In this document: piece by piece, positions 35,918 to 44,567 of the stretch
How positions within the stretch are numbered: position 1 is the stretch's first letter
Layout: every line of letters starts with the position of its first letter
NCBI RefSeq assembly: GCF_003185655.1
Contig: NZ_QHJQ01000006.1
Location: 62,001 to 126,000 of the forward strand
From: Coraliomargarita sinensis
GTDB taxonomy: Bacteria > Verrucomicrobiota > Verrucomicrobiia > Opitutales > Coraliomargaritaceae
DNA: 64,000 nt
Reading direction: 5' to 3'
Position numbers and translations under genes: made by a program
Notes under the pieces: model-generated
Database searches by the model: none
Told to the model about the DNA's origin: nothing
Seen by the model: only the letters and a program-made list of their open reading frames with translations

Positions 35918-37474
35918 ATGCCCGCGAAAAAGAAGACCGCCAAGACCTCAGAACCATTTGAAAAGCAGCTTTTTAAAGCTGCCGATAAGCTCCGGAAGAA
36001 TATTGATGCTGCTGAATACAAGCATGTCGTGCTGGGGCTTATCTTCCTAAAATACATTTCGGATGCCTTCGATGCCTATCGTGAGAAGCTCAAGGCGGGT
36101 GAGACGGACTTTGGCGATGGCGAATTCATCGACCTTGAAGACCGCGACTTCTATGCGGGTGCGGGTGTCTTCTGGGTGCCGACAGAGGCACGCTGGGAGA
36201 CGATTCACGGATCCTCCAAACTGCCGACCATCGGTAAGACGCTGGATACGGCGATGGATGCCATCGAGCGGGAAAACCCGTCACTTAAAGGCGTGCTACC
36301 GAAGATTTATGCCAAGGAAAATCTCGACCAGGCCACGCTGGGCGGCCTGATCGACCTGATTGCGGATACCGCGATTGGCGATGCTGCCGCGCAGAGCAAG
36401 GACTTGCTCGGGCGCGTCTATGAATACTTTCTGGGCGAGTTCGCCAACGCCGAGGGCAAGAAAGGTGGCCAGTTCTACACCCCCAAGTCGATTGTCCGTT
36501 TAATGGTGGAAATGATCGAGCCCTACAAGGGGCGCGTCTATGACCCCGCCTGTGGCTCGGGCGGCATGTTTGTCATGTCCGAAAAATTCGTGGAAGAACA
36601 CGGCGGCGGACTGGATGACATTTCGCTCTACGGTCAGGAAAGTAACCAGACCACCTGGAAGCTCTCACGCATGAACCTTGCCATCCGTGGTATCGACGGT
36701 AGCGGAATCAAGTGGAACCCCGAAGGCTCGTTCCTGAAGAATGAGCACCGTGATTTAAAGGCAGACTTCATCATCGCCAACCCGCCCTTCAATCAGGACG
36801 AATGGGGCGTGGAGTTGCTTCAGGGAGATGCCCGTTGGCAATATGGCACACCGCCGAAGGGCAATGCCAATTATGGATGGATTCAGCACATGCTCTACCA
36901 CACTGCGCCCACGGGCATTTGTTCCCTGGTGCTGGCCAATGGCTCGCTTTCCTCCAACCAATCCGGCGAAGGCGAAATCCGTCAAGCACTCGTGAAGGCC
37001 AATCTGGTGGACTGCATCGTCGCCCTGCCCAAACAGCTCTTCTACAACACGGGCATACCTGCCTGCCTGTGGTTCTTGCGCCGTGGCCGCACGCAGGAAG
37101 AAACGCTCTTCATCGACGCCTCCAACATGGGCTTCATGGAAGACCGCACCCACCGCGCCTTTGCCGACGAAGATATCGAGAAAATCCGCGACGCCTACCT
37201 CAACTGGCGTAAAGGCAATGGCTACACGGATGAAAAAGGGTTCTGCAAAGCCGCCAGCCTTGTGGATATAGAAAAGCACAAGTTCGTGCTCACCCCTGGG
37301 CGGTATGTGGGCATTCCTGAAGAGGAAGACGATGGTATCCCCTACGAGGAAAAAATCGCGGAGCTTACAAGTAAGCTCGGTGCTCAAATTCAGAAGGAAG
37401 AGGCATTGAATCAGGAAATTCAGAGTCAGCTCTCCAAATTAGGCATCACCCTTAATTTTGATTCCAACTCATGA
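35918..37474 (+). CDS. hsdM: Type I restriction-modification methyltransferase subunit
   Basis: A 518-residue N6-adenine methyltransferase subunit. The N-terminal HsdM domain (LFKAADKLRKNIDAAEYKHV) is followed by the catalytic domain with SAM motif I DPACGSGGMF, motif IV NPPF, and GGQFYTPKSIVRLMVEMI. The C-terminus has LTPGRYVG, also typical. It forms the methylase with HsdS and protects host DNA. It overlaps hsdS by 4 bp (ATGA), so the two are translationally coupled. Confidence 0.95.
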   Translation: MPAKKKTAKTSEPFEKQLFKAADKLRKNIDAAEYKHVVLGLIFLKYISDAFDAYREKLKAGETDFGDGEFIDLEDRDFYAGAGVFWVPTEARWETIHGSSKLPTIGKTLDTAMDAIERENPSLKGVLPKIYAKENLDQATLGGLIDLIADTAIGDAAAQSKDLLGRVYEYFLGEFANAEGKKGGQFYTPKSIVRLMVEMIEPYKGRVYDPACGSGGMFVMSEKFVEEHGGGLDDISLYGQESNQTTWKLSRMNLAIRGIDGSGIKWNPEGSFLKNEHRDLKADFIIANPPFNQDEWGVELLQGDARWQYGTPPKGNANYGWIQHMLYHTAPTGICSLVLANGSLSSNQSGEGEIRQALVKANLVDCIVALPKQLFYNTGIPACLWFLRRGRTQEETLFIDASNMGFMEDRTHRAFADEDIEKIRDAYLNWRKGNGYTDEKGFCKAASLVDIEKHKFVLTPGRYVGIPEEEDDGIPYEEKIAELTSKLGAQIQKEEALNQEIQSQLSKLGITLNFDSNS

Positions 37475-38745
37475 GTACGGCTGAACAGGCAAAAGAAGGC
37501 TTTTATCTCAGCGAGGATGGCGAATTTGTACCCAATGGATGGGTGAATTCACAACTCAATCAAGTCATTTCAGACTTCATTGACTACCGCGGAAAAACCC
37601 CGAAGAAGACTAATTATGGTATCCCTTTAATAACTGCAAAAGTGGTTAAAGACGGGAGAGTATTTCAGACTGAAGAGTATATTGCAGAATCTGAGTATGA
37701 TTCATGGATGCGTCGGGGTATACCAAAAGCAGGCGATGTAATTCTAACGACTGAAGCTCCACTTGGTGAAGTTGCCTTTATACCGAAGGGAAAAATCGCT
37801 TTGGCTCAACGAATTATCACTCTTCGCGGGAAAACAGAAGAGCTGGATAATGGCTTTCTAAAATACAGCCTACAGTCACCGCTAATGCAGTATCGTCTTA
37901 CTGCACGAGAATCAGGATCAACGGTATCAGGCATTAAATCTTCTGAATTAAAGGTAACTGAGTTACTCCATCCAGAGGATTTAAACGAGCAGGTCGCCAT
38001 TGCCGCGGTGCTCAACAGTCTGGACGACAAGATCGAACTATTGCGGGAGCAGAACGAGACTTTGGAAGCCCTTGCCCAAACCCTCTTCAAACGCTGGTTC
38101 ATCGACTTCAACTTCCCCGACGAAAACGGCAACCCCTACAAGGACTCTGGCGGTAATGTTGATGAACTAGAAGAAACAAGTCTCGATAGCTTTGTTGATC
38201 TTAACCCGATTGAAAAAATTGATCGTCAAAGAGAGTATCTATTTTTTGATATGAAATGCCTTCCGCTTCATGAGCTCAACTTGCAAGCGGGAGTCTTCAA
38301 AAAGTCACTATCAGCAACATCCTTCAGAGAGGGAGACACGCTTTTAGCAAAAATCACTCCTTGCTTAGAAAATGGTAAAACAGGTCTTGTCCAAGATCTC
38401 AAGGGAGAAGATTTAGCCCGCGGATCAACAGAGTTCATTGTGATGAGAGCAAAATCGAATGGCTCTAAATGTTTTAATTACTGTTTGGCGCGTAGCTCCA
38501 AGTTTCGCAATTATGCAATTAGAAGCATGTCTGGGAGTTCGGGAAGGCAACGTGTTCCAGTGGATCGTGTTAAATCTTATTCAGTGATTAATAAATCTGA
38601 ATTGATTAGATACTTTGAGGCTCTAGTAGCTCCCAACTTTGAAAAAATCAAAGCCAACGCGCAACAAATTGAAACCCTCATTCAACTACGCGACACTCTG
38701 CTTCCGAAACTGATGAAAGGGGAAATTCGTGTATCTATCGAGTAA
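37471..38745 (+). CDS. hsdS: Type I restriction-modification specificity subunit
   Basis: A 424-residue protein with two target-recognition domains (about 15-165 and 235-370) separated by a conserved helical spacer (LNEQVAIAAVLNSLDDKIEL and EALAQTLFKRWFIDF). A second helical repeat closes the protein (ANAQQIETLIQLRDTLLPKL). The domains set the two half-sites of the recognition sequence, which cannot be read from the protein. The recognition domains look AT-richer than the conserved segments, as expected when they are exchanged by recombination. Confidence 0.93.
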   Translation: MSTAEQAKEGFYLSEDGEFVPNGWVNSQLNQVISDFIDYRGKTPKKTNYGIPLITAKVVKDGRVFQTEEYIAESEYDSWMRRGIPKAGDVILTTEAPLGEVAFIPKGKIALAQRIITLRGKTEELDNGFLKYSLQSPLMQYRLTARESGSTVSGIKSSELKVTELLHPEDLNEQVAIAAVLNSLDDKIELLREQNETLEALAQTLFKRWFIDFNFPDENGNPYKDSGGNVDELEETSLDSFVDLNPIEKIDRQREYLFFDMKCLPLHELNLQAGVFKKSLSATSFREGDTLLAKITPCLENGKTGLVQDLKGEDLARGSTEFIVMRAKSNGSKCFNYCLARSSKFRNYAIRSMSGSSGRQRVPVDRVKSYSVINKSELIRYFEALVAPNFEKIKANAQQIETLIQLRDTLLPKLMKGEIRVSIE

Positions 38746-38777
38746 GTTCCGACAAACCGTTTACAATGTAAATCAGC

Positions 38778-41438
38778 ATGAGCACCGAGACATATACTAA
38801 AGCCAAATTCTGGAAATGTGCCCTACAGGTGAACCCTGCAGGCTACATCAAATACAGGGGCACAGATCATGATATGACGGAGGCTGAATACAATCAGCAG
38901 CTCCTCAACACTGCTTTAGAGAATGATATAAAAGTGGTTGGGCTTGCGGATCACGGTAACGTCGATGCGGTCGATGCGATACGAGACTTATTCAACGATC
39001 AAGGCGTCATTGTGTTTCCCGGCTTTGAGATCGCATCAACAGAGAAGGCCCACTTTGTATGTTTGTTTCCTGAGGATACGTCAGTGGCTCAGCTCAACCG
39101 CTATCTTGGGGAATTAGGTTTATCTGATCCTTCAAACGGCGTCCGCCCGTCCCGCTATGGTGGCCAGGAAATCCTCAGAAAGGTCGAAGATCTTGGCGGC
39201 TTTGCCTATGCTGCGCACTGCACCAACGATAGTGGCATTTTAAGACTAAAGCTCAACCAAGTCTGGCAAGAAGCACTATTAAAGGCCGCACAAATACCAG
39301 CGACCCTGGAGGATTTGAAGAATGACGAATGTAATGGCTACCGACAAGTGCTTCTAAATCGGGATCCAAACTACAGCAGGGAACTGCCCGTCGGGATCAT
39401 CAATGCGAAAGATGTGGCCGAGCCCAGTGATCTTGCCAATGAGAAAGCTTCCTGCCTAATCAAGATGACGCGTCCGTGCTTCGAGTCCTTCAAGCTGGCT
39501 TTTCAGGATCCTGAATCGCGTGTACGGCTAAACAGTGACCGTTCAGAGAAATACTATTCCCGAATTGAAAAGCTCAGAATGACCGGGGGCTATCTCGATG
39601 GACTGGAGATCAATTTTTCCGAACACTTAAACGCAGTCATCGGTGGCCGTGGGACAGGAAAATCAACACTACTGGAAAGCCTTCGATTCGCTCTGGATAT
39701 TGAGCCGATAGGTCAGGCTGCGAAGAAACAGCATCTGGACATCGTCAAAGAAAACTTGGGACGCTCAAAGGCACGGGTCGAATTGACGGTGAGGTCCTCA
39801 AAAATGAATGGACGCACATTCAAAATCGCTCGACGCTATGGAGAAGACCCTACTGTAGTGGACTCTGAAGGCAAACCATCGAGTTTTTCACCGAAAGAAT
39901 TGATGCCTGGTGTAGAGCTGTATGGGCAAAATGAAATCTATGAGATTGCTCAAGATGCCTCAAACCAAGGCCGCTTGCTCGCTCGTTTTTTGGAGGAGGG
40001 ACAAGCTGATGATGAAGCAAAGATCCGTGAGGCGTTGAAGCAGCTTGGAGATAATCGAACCAAGCTACTGGATGCGCAGAAAGCAGTAGCAGACCTGGAA
40101 GATGAAGTAGCTCGCATCCCAAAGCTTGAAGAAGAGGTCAAGCAATTCAAGAGCCTCGGCATAGAGGAGAAGCTTAAAGTTGTTCCACTTTTGGAAACTG
40201 AAAAGCGGTTAGCAAGTCGAGTGCTTGAAGAGGAACTACACAACCTCAACATGGCCTTTGAGTCTGTGAAGGATAGTTTGCCCGACATGACCTTACTTAG
40301 CGATAATGCGATAGAGTCCTTGCCTCACAAGACGGAGCTTCTTTCTGTGCGTAAGGAACTGAATGCCATCAGGCAGAAAGCAGAGGCGATACTTAAGCAA
40401 TGGAATACAGATTTTGAAGCCTCTCATACAAGAACTGAGGAAGCGATTGCAAAGGTTGAAGCAGGAATCGCCCAAAAGGAGGAGGAACTAGAAAAAACCT
40501 TTAAAGAACTGCCCGCTACTGAAGGAAAATCAGGGCGAGAGGTTGGCATTGAGTTTCAAAAGCTTTTGAAGGATATTGAGCGGATCCGTCCTAAAAAGGC
40601 ACTAATTGAGAGCCGTAAGAAGCTCCAAGCTGAACTTGCCCAACAACGCCAGGTAATCTTGAACGACCTCTCCCAAAACCGGGCGGAGCGTTCCGCCCGC
40701 TTTGACCGCTCTCTGAAGAAGCTCAATCGGAAGCTTAAAGGGAAAATGCGGCTCACTGTAGCCCCGGAAGCTGAAAGGAAGAACGTAACTCAGTTTTTAT
40801 TGCATTGCCAAATGGAGAATGTAGGTGCTGGTCGTCTCCGTTGGGTGGAAGATGTGGACGATTTCTCTCCTGTAAAGCTAGCCCAGTTGATACGGCAAGG
40901 AATAGACAGTCTTCAGAGTGCAGACTGGGGTATCACTCCGAGCGTCGCTGAGTCACTATCGCGACTGCCTCAGGAGAAAATATTACAGCTAGAGGAGATT
41001 GAATTGCCGGACCGGGTTTCAATCGAGCTAAATACGGCTCACGAATCTGCGGAGAGCTACCGCCCACTAGGAAAACTTTCTACCGGCCAGCAGTGCACCG
41101 CAATTCTTCATCTCTTGCTTCTCCAAAATAAAGATCCTTTAATTATGGATCAGCCTGAAGACAATTTAGACAATGCTTTTATTGCAGACAGAATTGTAAC
41201 TGAGCTCCGGTCGGCAAAAATCGCTCGCCAGTTCATTTTCGCAACTCACAACGCAAATATCCCTGTATTCGGTGACGCTGAATGGATTGGCGTCTTTGAT
41301 GCGACTGATGATAAAGCGAGCATGCCTCCAGAGTTTCAGGGGGCCATAGACGTCCCTAATGTTAAAGAAAAGGCTGCTGAAATTCTGGAGGGTGGCAGAC
41401 CAGCTTTCAATCAACGTAAAGCAAAATACGGATTTTAA
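38778..41438 (+). CDS. TrlF-like PHP/SMC-type ATPase embedded in the restriction locus
   Basis: An 886-residue protein. The N-terminus has a PHP-type phosphoesterase-like region (GLADHGNVDAVDAI, GGFAYAAHCTNDSGIL). An SMC/ABC-type ATPase head follows, split by a long coiled coil of about residues 410-650: Walker A GGRGTGKST near residue 290, signature-like LSTGQQCTAIL, and Walker B LIMDQPEDNLDN near residue 790. The layout matches the TrlF-family AAA-like ATPases that often lie within type I restriction operons and may act in defence. It lies 32 bp after hsdS on the same strand. Confidence 0.75.
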   Translation: MSTETYTKAKFWKCALQVNPAGYIKYRGTDHDMTEAEYNQQLLNTALENDIKVVGLADHGNVDAVDAIRDLFNDQGVIVFPGFEIASTEKAHFVCLFPEDTSVAQLNRYLGELGLSDPSNGVRPSRYGGQEILRKVEDLGGFAYAAHCTNDSGILRLKLNQVWQEALLKAAQIPATLEDLKNDECNGYRQVLLNRDPNYSRELPVGIINAKDVAEPSDLANEKASCLIKMTRPCFESFKLAFQDPESRVRLNSDRSEKYYSRIEKLRMTGGYLDGLEINFSEHLNAVIGGRGTGKSTLLESLRFALDIEPIGQAAKKQHLDIVKENLGRSKARVELTVRSSKMNGRTFKIARRYGEDPTVVDSEGKPSSFSPKELMPGVELYGQNEIYEIAQDASNQGRLLARFLEEGQADDEAKIREALKQLGDNRTKLLDAQKAVADLEDEVARIPKLEEEVKQFKSLGIEEKLKVVPLLETEKRLASRVLEEELHNLNMAFESVKDSLPDMTLLSDNAIESLPHKTELLSVRKELNAIRQKAEAILKQWNTDFEASHTRTEEAIAKVEAGIAQKEEELEKTFKELPATEGKSGREVGIEFQKLLKDIERIRPKKALIESRKKLQAELAQQRQVILNDLSQNRAERSARFDRSLKKLNRKLKGKMRLTVAPEAERKNVTQFLLHCQMENVGAGRLRWVEDVDDFSPVKLAQLIRQGIDSLQSADWGITPSVAESLSRLPQEKILQLEEIELPDRVSIELNTAHESAESYRPLGKLSTGQQCTAILHLLLLQNKDPLIMDQPEDNLDNAFIADRIVTELRSAKIARQFIFATHNANIPVFGDAEWIGVFDATDDKASMPPEFQGAIDVPNVKEKAAEILEGGRPAFNQRKAKYGF

Positions 41439-41468
41439 ATTTGCCCCAAATTACGACACCAAAGCCAC

Positions 41469-42584
41469 ATGTTCCAAATCAACGCCACCTCCAACGAAAT
41501 TGTTCAGCTTGTGCCCAAGCGTTTTTCTGACCTGGGCTTCACGGAGCGTGGCCATTTACAGGAATGGATTGCCAAGATGCCGGAATCGCTTGGGGAAGAG
41601 TTGCTCATCATCCAGAAGGAATTTGACGGCTTTGATGAAACCCGCGAACGGTTGGACTTATTGGCACTGGATAAGCAAGGCGACCTTGTTGTGATTGAAA
41701 ACAAGCTCGACGACTCGGGCAGAGACGTGGTCTGGCAGGCCTTGAAATACGCCTCCTATTGTTCTTCCCTCTCAAAGTCCCAGATTGCCGAAATCTACCA
41801 AGCCTATCTTGACCAGAATGGGGAAGAGGGAAACGCCAGGGAGCGTATCGTTGAATTTCTAGGCGCGAGTGACTTCGATGAAGTGCTTATAAATGAAGGT
41901 GTCGGCCAGCGGCTGATCTTTGTGTCCGCGAATTTTCGCCGCGAAGTAACCTCGACCGCCATGTGGCTACTGGAGAACCAGATTCGCCTGCAATGCTTTA
42001 AGGCCACACCCTATCAGCAGGGCAACCAGCTCTTTTTGACCCTCGATCAAATCATTCCGACACCTGAGGAAGCCGAGTTTCGGGTGGGCATTTCCGAGAA
42101 AAAGAAGGAGCAGAAAACTGCTGCCAAGTCGCAGGCAGTATCACTTGAGCTGCGCCCTCGCTTCTGGACCAGAACGCTGGAGGCGATGGAGGCTGCCGGA
42201 GTGCAACGCTATGCGACTGTCAGCCCGAGCAAAGACCACTGGCTTTCCTGCGGGTCAGGCTTAGGTGGGGTGATTTATTCTCTCATTTTTTCAAAGAAGG
42301 AAATTCGAGTAGAGATTTATATGAGTGCCAATGATGCCGCGACCAACAAAGCGGTCTTCGATCAATTCTACGAAAACAAAGAAGCTATTGAGAACAGATT
42401 TGGCCATAAGTTGGAATGGCAACGACTCGACGACAAGAAGGCGTCTCGCGTAAAGTATAGTCTAGCCGTTGACGGTTATGATGAAGAGAATTGGGAGATG
42501 ATGATCGACTGGCTGGTCGAGCATTTTCCTAAACTGGAGAAGGCTTTTCGACCGGAGATCGAGAAGGTAAAACGGAGCCGATAG
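41469..42584 (+). CDS. DUF4268-type protein with PD-(D/E)XK-like N-terminus
   Basis: A 371-residue protein. The N-terminal 120 residues carry RLDLLALDKQGDLVVIENKL then WQALKYASYCS, the D-(E)xK-Q arrangement of restriction-endonuclease-like folds also found in RecB-like/DUF91 proteins. The C-terminal half (RPRFWTRTLEAMEAAGVQ, ... EWQRLDDKKASRVKYSL) resembles DUF4268. Proteins of this architecture are common in restriction and defence islands; the activity is not known. It lies 30 bp downstream of the TrlF-like gene. Confidence 0.7.
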   Translation: MFQINATSNEIVQLVPKRFSDLGFTERGHLQEWIAKMPESLGEELLIIQKEFDGFDETRERLDLLALDKQGDLVVIENKLDDSGRDVVWQALKYASYCSSLSKSQIAEIYQAYLDQNGEEGNARERIVEFLGASDFDEVLINEGVGQRLIFVSANFRREVTSTAMWLLENQIRLQCFKATPYQQGNQLFLTLDQIIPTPEEAEFRVGISEKKKEQKTAAKSQAVSLELRPRFWTRTLEAMEAAGVQRYATVSPSKDHWLSCGSGLGGVIYSLIFSKKEIRVEIYMSANDAATNKAVFDQFYENKEAIENRFGHKLEWQRLDDKKASRVKYSLAVDGYDEENWEMMIDWLVEHFPKLEKAFRPEIEKVKRSR

Positions 42585-42614
42585 GATGAGCCCCCTACCC
42601 GCTGGATATTTATA

Positions 42615-44564
42615 ATGACCGATTCACCCATAAATTTCGCCCTCCTCAAAGAGACGTATGACATCGAGTGCAAGGCGGCTCAGGGACGTGACGGGCTGGG
42701 CGAGCTGCCGAAGGATTTCTGGGAGAGCTATTCGGCCATGGCAAATACCGATGGTGGCAGTATTTTTCTTGGAGTAGCGGAGAAGAAAGACGCCTTCAAG
42801 GTGCTCGGGATAAAAAAGCCTGAAAAGGTCATCAAGGACTTGGTGGATACGGCGAACAGCCGGGATAAGGTGAGCGTGAACCTTCTGACCAACTCTGACA
42901 TCGTACGGCACACTTTCGAGCCTGGGAAGGTCATCGAGATCAAAGTGCGTCGGGCCACGCGTCAGGAACGTCCGGTCTATCTCAAGAAAACACCGATAGG
43001 CAATAGCTACCGTCGACGCCATGAGGCCGATCAGCGGATGACGGATGATGAGGTCAAGCGGATGCTGGCCGATCAGCAATATGACAGCCTGGATCATCGT
43101 ATCCTCAAGGGCTACGGTTTGGAGGATCTGGACAAGTCAAGTTTGAGCGCTTTCAGGCAGTCGGTCGCAGTGCGCAGTCCGGAAACCAATTTCGATGCGC
43201 TTTCGGACTTGGATTTTTTGAGGCAGATCCGCGGCTGGAGGAAAGATCGCGAATCTGGGGAAGAAGGCCTGACCGTTGCCGGCTTGCTCATGTTTGGCAG
43301 CTATCCGACAATTCGAGACGAGTTCCCGCATTATTTCGTGGATTACCAGGAACAGGCGGCTCCTGGGGAGGAACCCCGCTATCTGGATCGCATTTGCCCG
43401 GACGGAGCTTGGTCGGGAAATCTTTATGACTTCTACCGCAAGGTCTATCCGAAGCTGGTCAGCGATCTGAAGGCGGAATTTCTACTGAAAGGAGGGGTAC
43501 GCGAAGGCGAAAGTCCGGCGCACGTCGCAGTCCGGGAGGCTTTCGTTAACGCGCTGGTGCACGCAGATTACTCCGTGCCCACTTCAGTTTTAGTGGTGAA
43601 ACGGCCCGACTTCTTCAGTTTCAAGAATCCCGGGCTGATGCGCGTGCCTTTCGCGGTCGCCATGGCAGGAGGCGAATCCGATAGCCGGAATAAGAGTATT
43701 CAGGATATGTTTCGCATGATCGGTGCAGGAGAGCGTCAGGGCTTCGGTATTCGTAAGATCCTCGATGGGTGGAAGAAATTTGATTGGCGGATCCCCTACT
43801 TCGAAGAGAAAGACGAACCTTCACCCCGAGTGGTCGTCACTCTCTCGATGCTTTCGCTTTTTCCGGAGCAAGCGGTGCAAATCCTGTCCAGCCATTACCG
43901 GAAGCCCTGGGGGCAATTCTCCGAGACGGAAAAAGTGGCGCTGGTGTTGGCCTTCACGGAAGGTGCGGTGACGCATGGCAGACTATCTCAATTTTGTGTC
44001 GATCACCCCAGAGATGTCAGTGCAACACTTCATGGCTTGGAGAAATCAGGCGCTTTGGAGACGACCGGGCAGTATCGTGCCAAGACCTATCACATCCCCG
44101 GACATATGTTGCCGACTGCGGAGGATGTCTTTGAGAGCACTACGAATAGCGACGTGAACACTACGAATTTAGAGCCGAGCACTACGAATTTGGAGCCAAG
44201 CACTACGAATTTGGAGCCGAACACTACGAATTTAGACGACAAGGGAAGAATTGTGCACGTCCAGTTCCATCACCCGTTTGTCGATGATATTGCGACCCTG
44301 ACACCCGCATTCAGGCAAGAACTCGAAACAATTGCTAAATTGCCGAGAACTAAGAAAAAATTGAGTCGTGATGAAATGATAGAGGTGATCTTGGAGCTTT
44401 GCCGGAACCAATACGTGACCTCGGGTGCTCTATCCGTTCTCCTCAATCGAGAGATCACCACATTGAGAGGACAATATTTGGCCCCGCTGAAAGCGGAAGG
44501 GAAGCTGAAACTGGCGTTTCCCAGAACTCCCACCGATCCCAAGCAGGCCTATCTGGCCACCTGA
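42615..44564 (+). CDS. AlbA_2 (Schlafen-type) domain ATP-binding regulator
   Basis: A 649-residue protein. Residues about 10-150 form the AlbA_2 DNA-binding domain (YDIECKAAQGRDGLGELPKD and SAMANTDGGSIFLGV). A GHKL-like ATP-binding C-terminal domain of the RecG-like family follows (VREAFVNALVHADYS, GAGERQGFGIRKI), then a tandem 7-residue repeat linker and a winged-helix end. Such proteins are often annotated as putative transcriptional regulators or helicases in type I restriction operons. It ends 3 bp before hsdR. Confidence 0.75.
   Translation: MTDSPINFALLKETYDIECKAAQGRDGLGELPKDFWESYSAMANTDGGSIFLGVAEKKDAFKVLGIKKPEKVIKDLVDTANSRDKVSVNLLTNSDIVRHTFEPGKVIEIKVRRATRQERPVYLKKTPIGNSYRRRHEADQRMTDDEVKRMLADQQYDSLDHRILKGYGLEDLDKSSLSAFRQSVAVRSPETNFDALSDLDFLRQIRGWRKDRESGEEGLTVAGLLMFGSYPTIRDEFPHYFVDYQEQAAPGEEPRYLDRICPDGAWSGNLYDFYRKVYPKLVSDLKAEFLLKGGVREGESPAHVAVREAFVNALVHADYSVPTSVLVVKRPDFFSFKNPGLMRVPFAVAMAGGESDSRNKSIQDMFRMIGAGERQGFGIRKILDGWKKFDWRIPYFEEKDEPSPRVVVTLSMLSLFPEQAVQILSSHYRKPWGQFSETEKVALVLAFTEGAVTHGRLSQFCVDHPRDVSATLHGLEKSGALETTGQYRAKTYHIPGHMLPTAEDVFESTTNSDVNTTNLEPSTTNLEPSTTNLEPNTTNLDDKGRIVHVQFHHPFVDDIATLTPAFRQELETIAKLPRTKKKLSRDEMIEVILELCRNQYVTSGALSVLLNREITTLRGQYLAPLKAEGKLKLAFPRTPTDPKQAYLAT
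44157..44240 (+). repeat. Tandem 21-bp repeat in the AlbA_2-type gene
   Basis: Four in-frame 21-bp units (44157-44177, 44178-44198, 44199-44219, 44220-44240) with a partial copy just upstream encode the heptapeptide (S/N)TTNLEP. Because the unit is a multiple of three, copy-number change would alter linker length without breaking the frame. Confidence 0.9.
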
Positions 44565-44567
44565 ACC

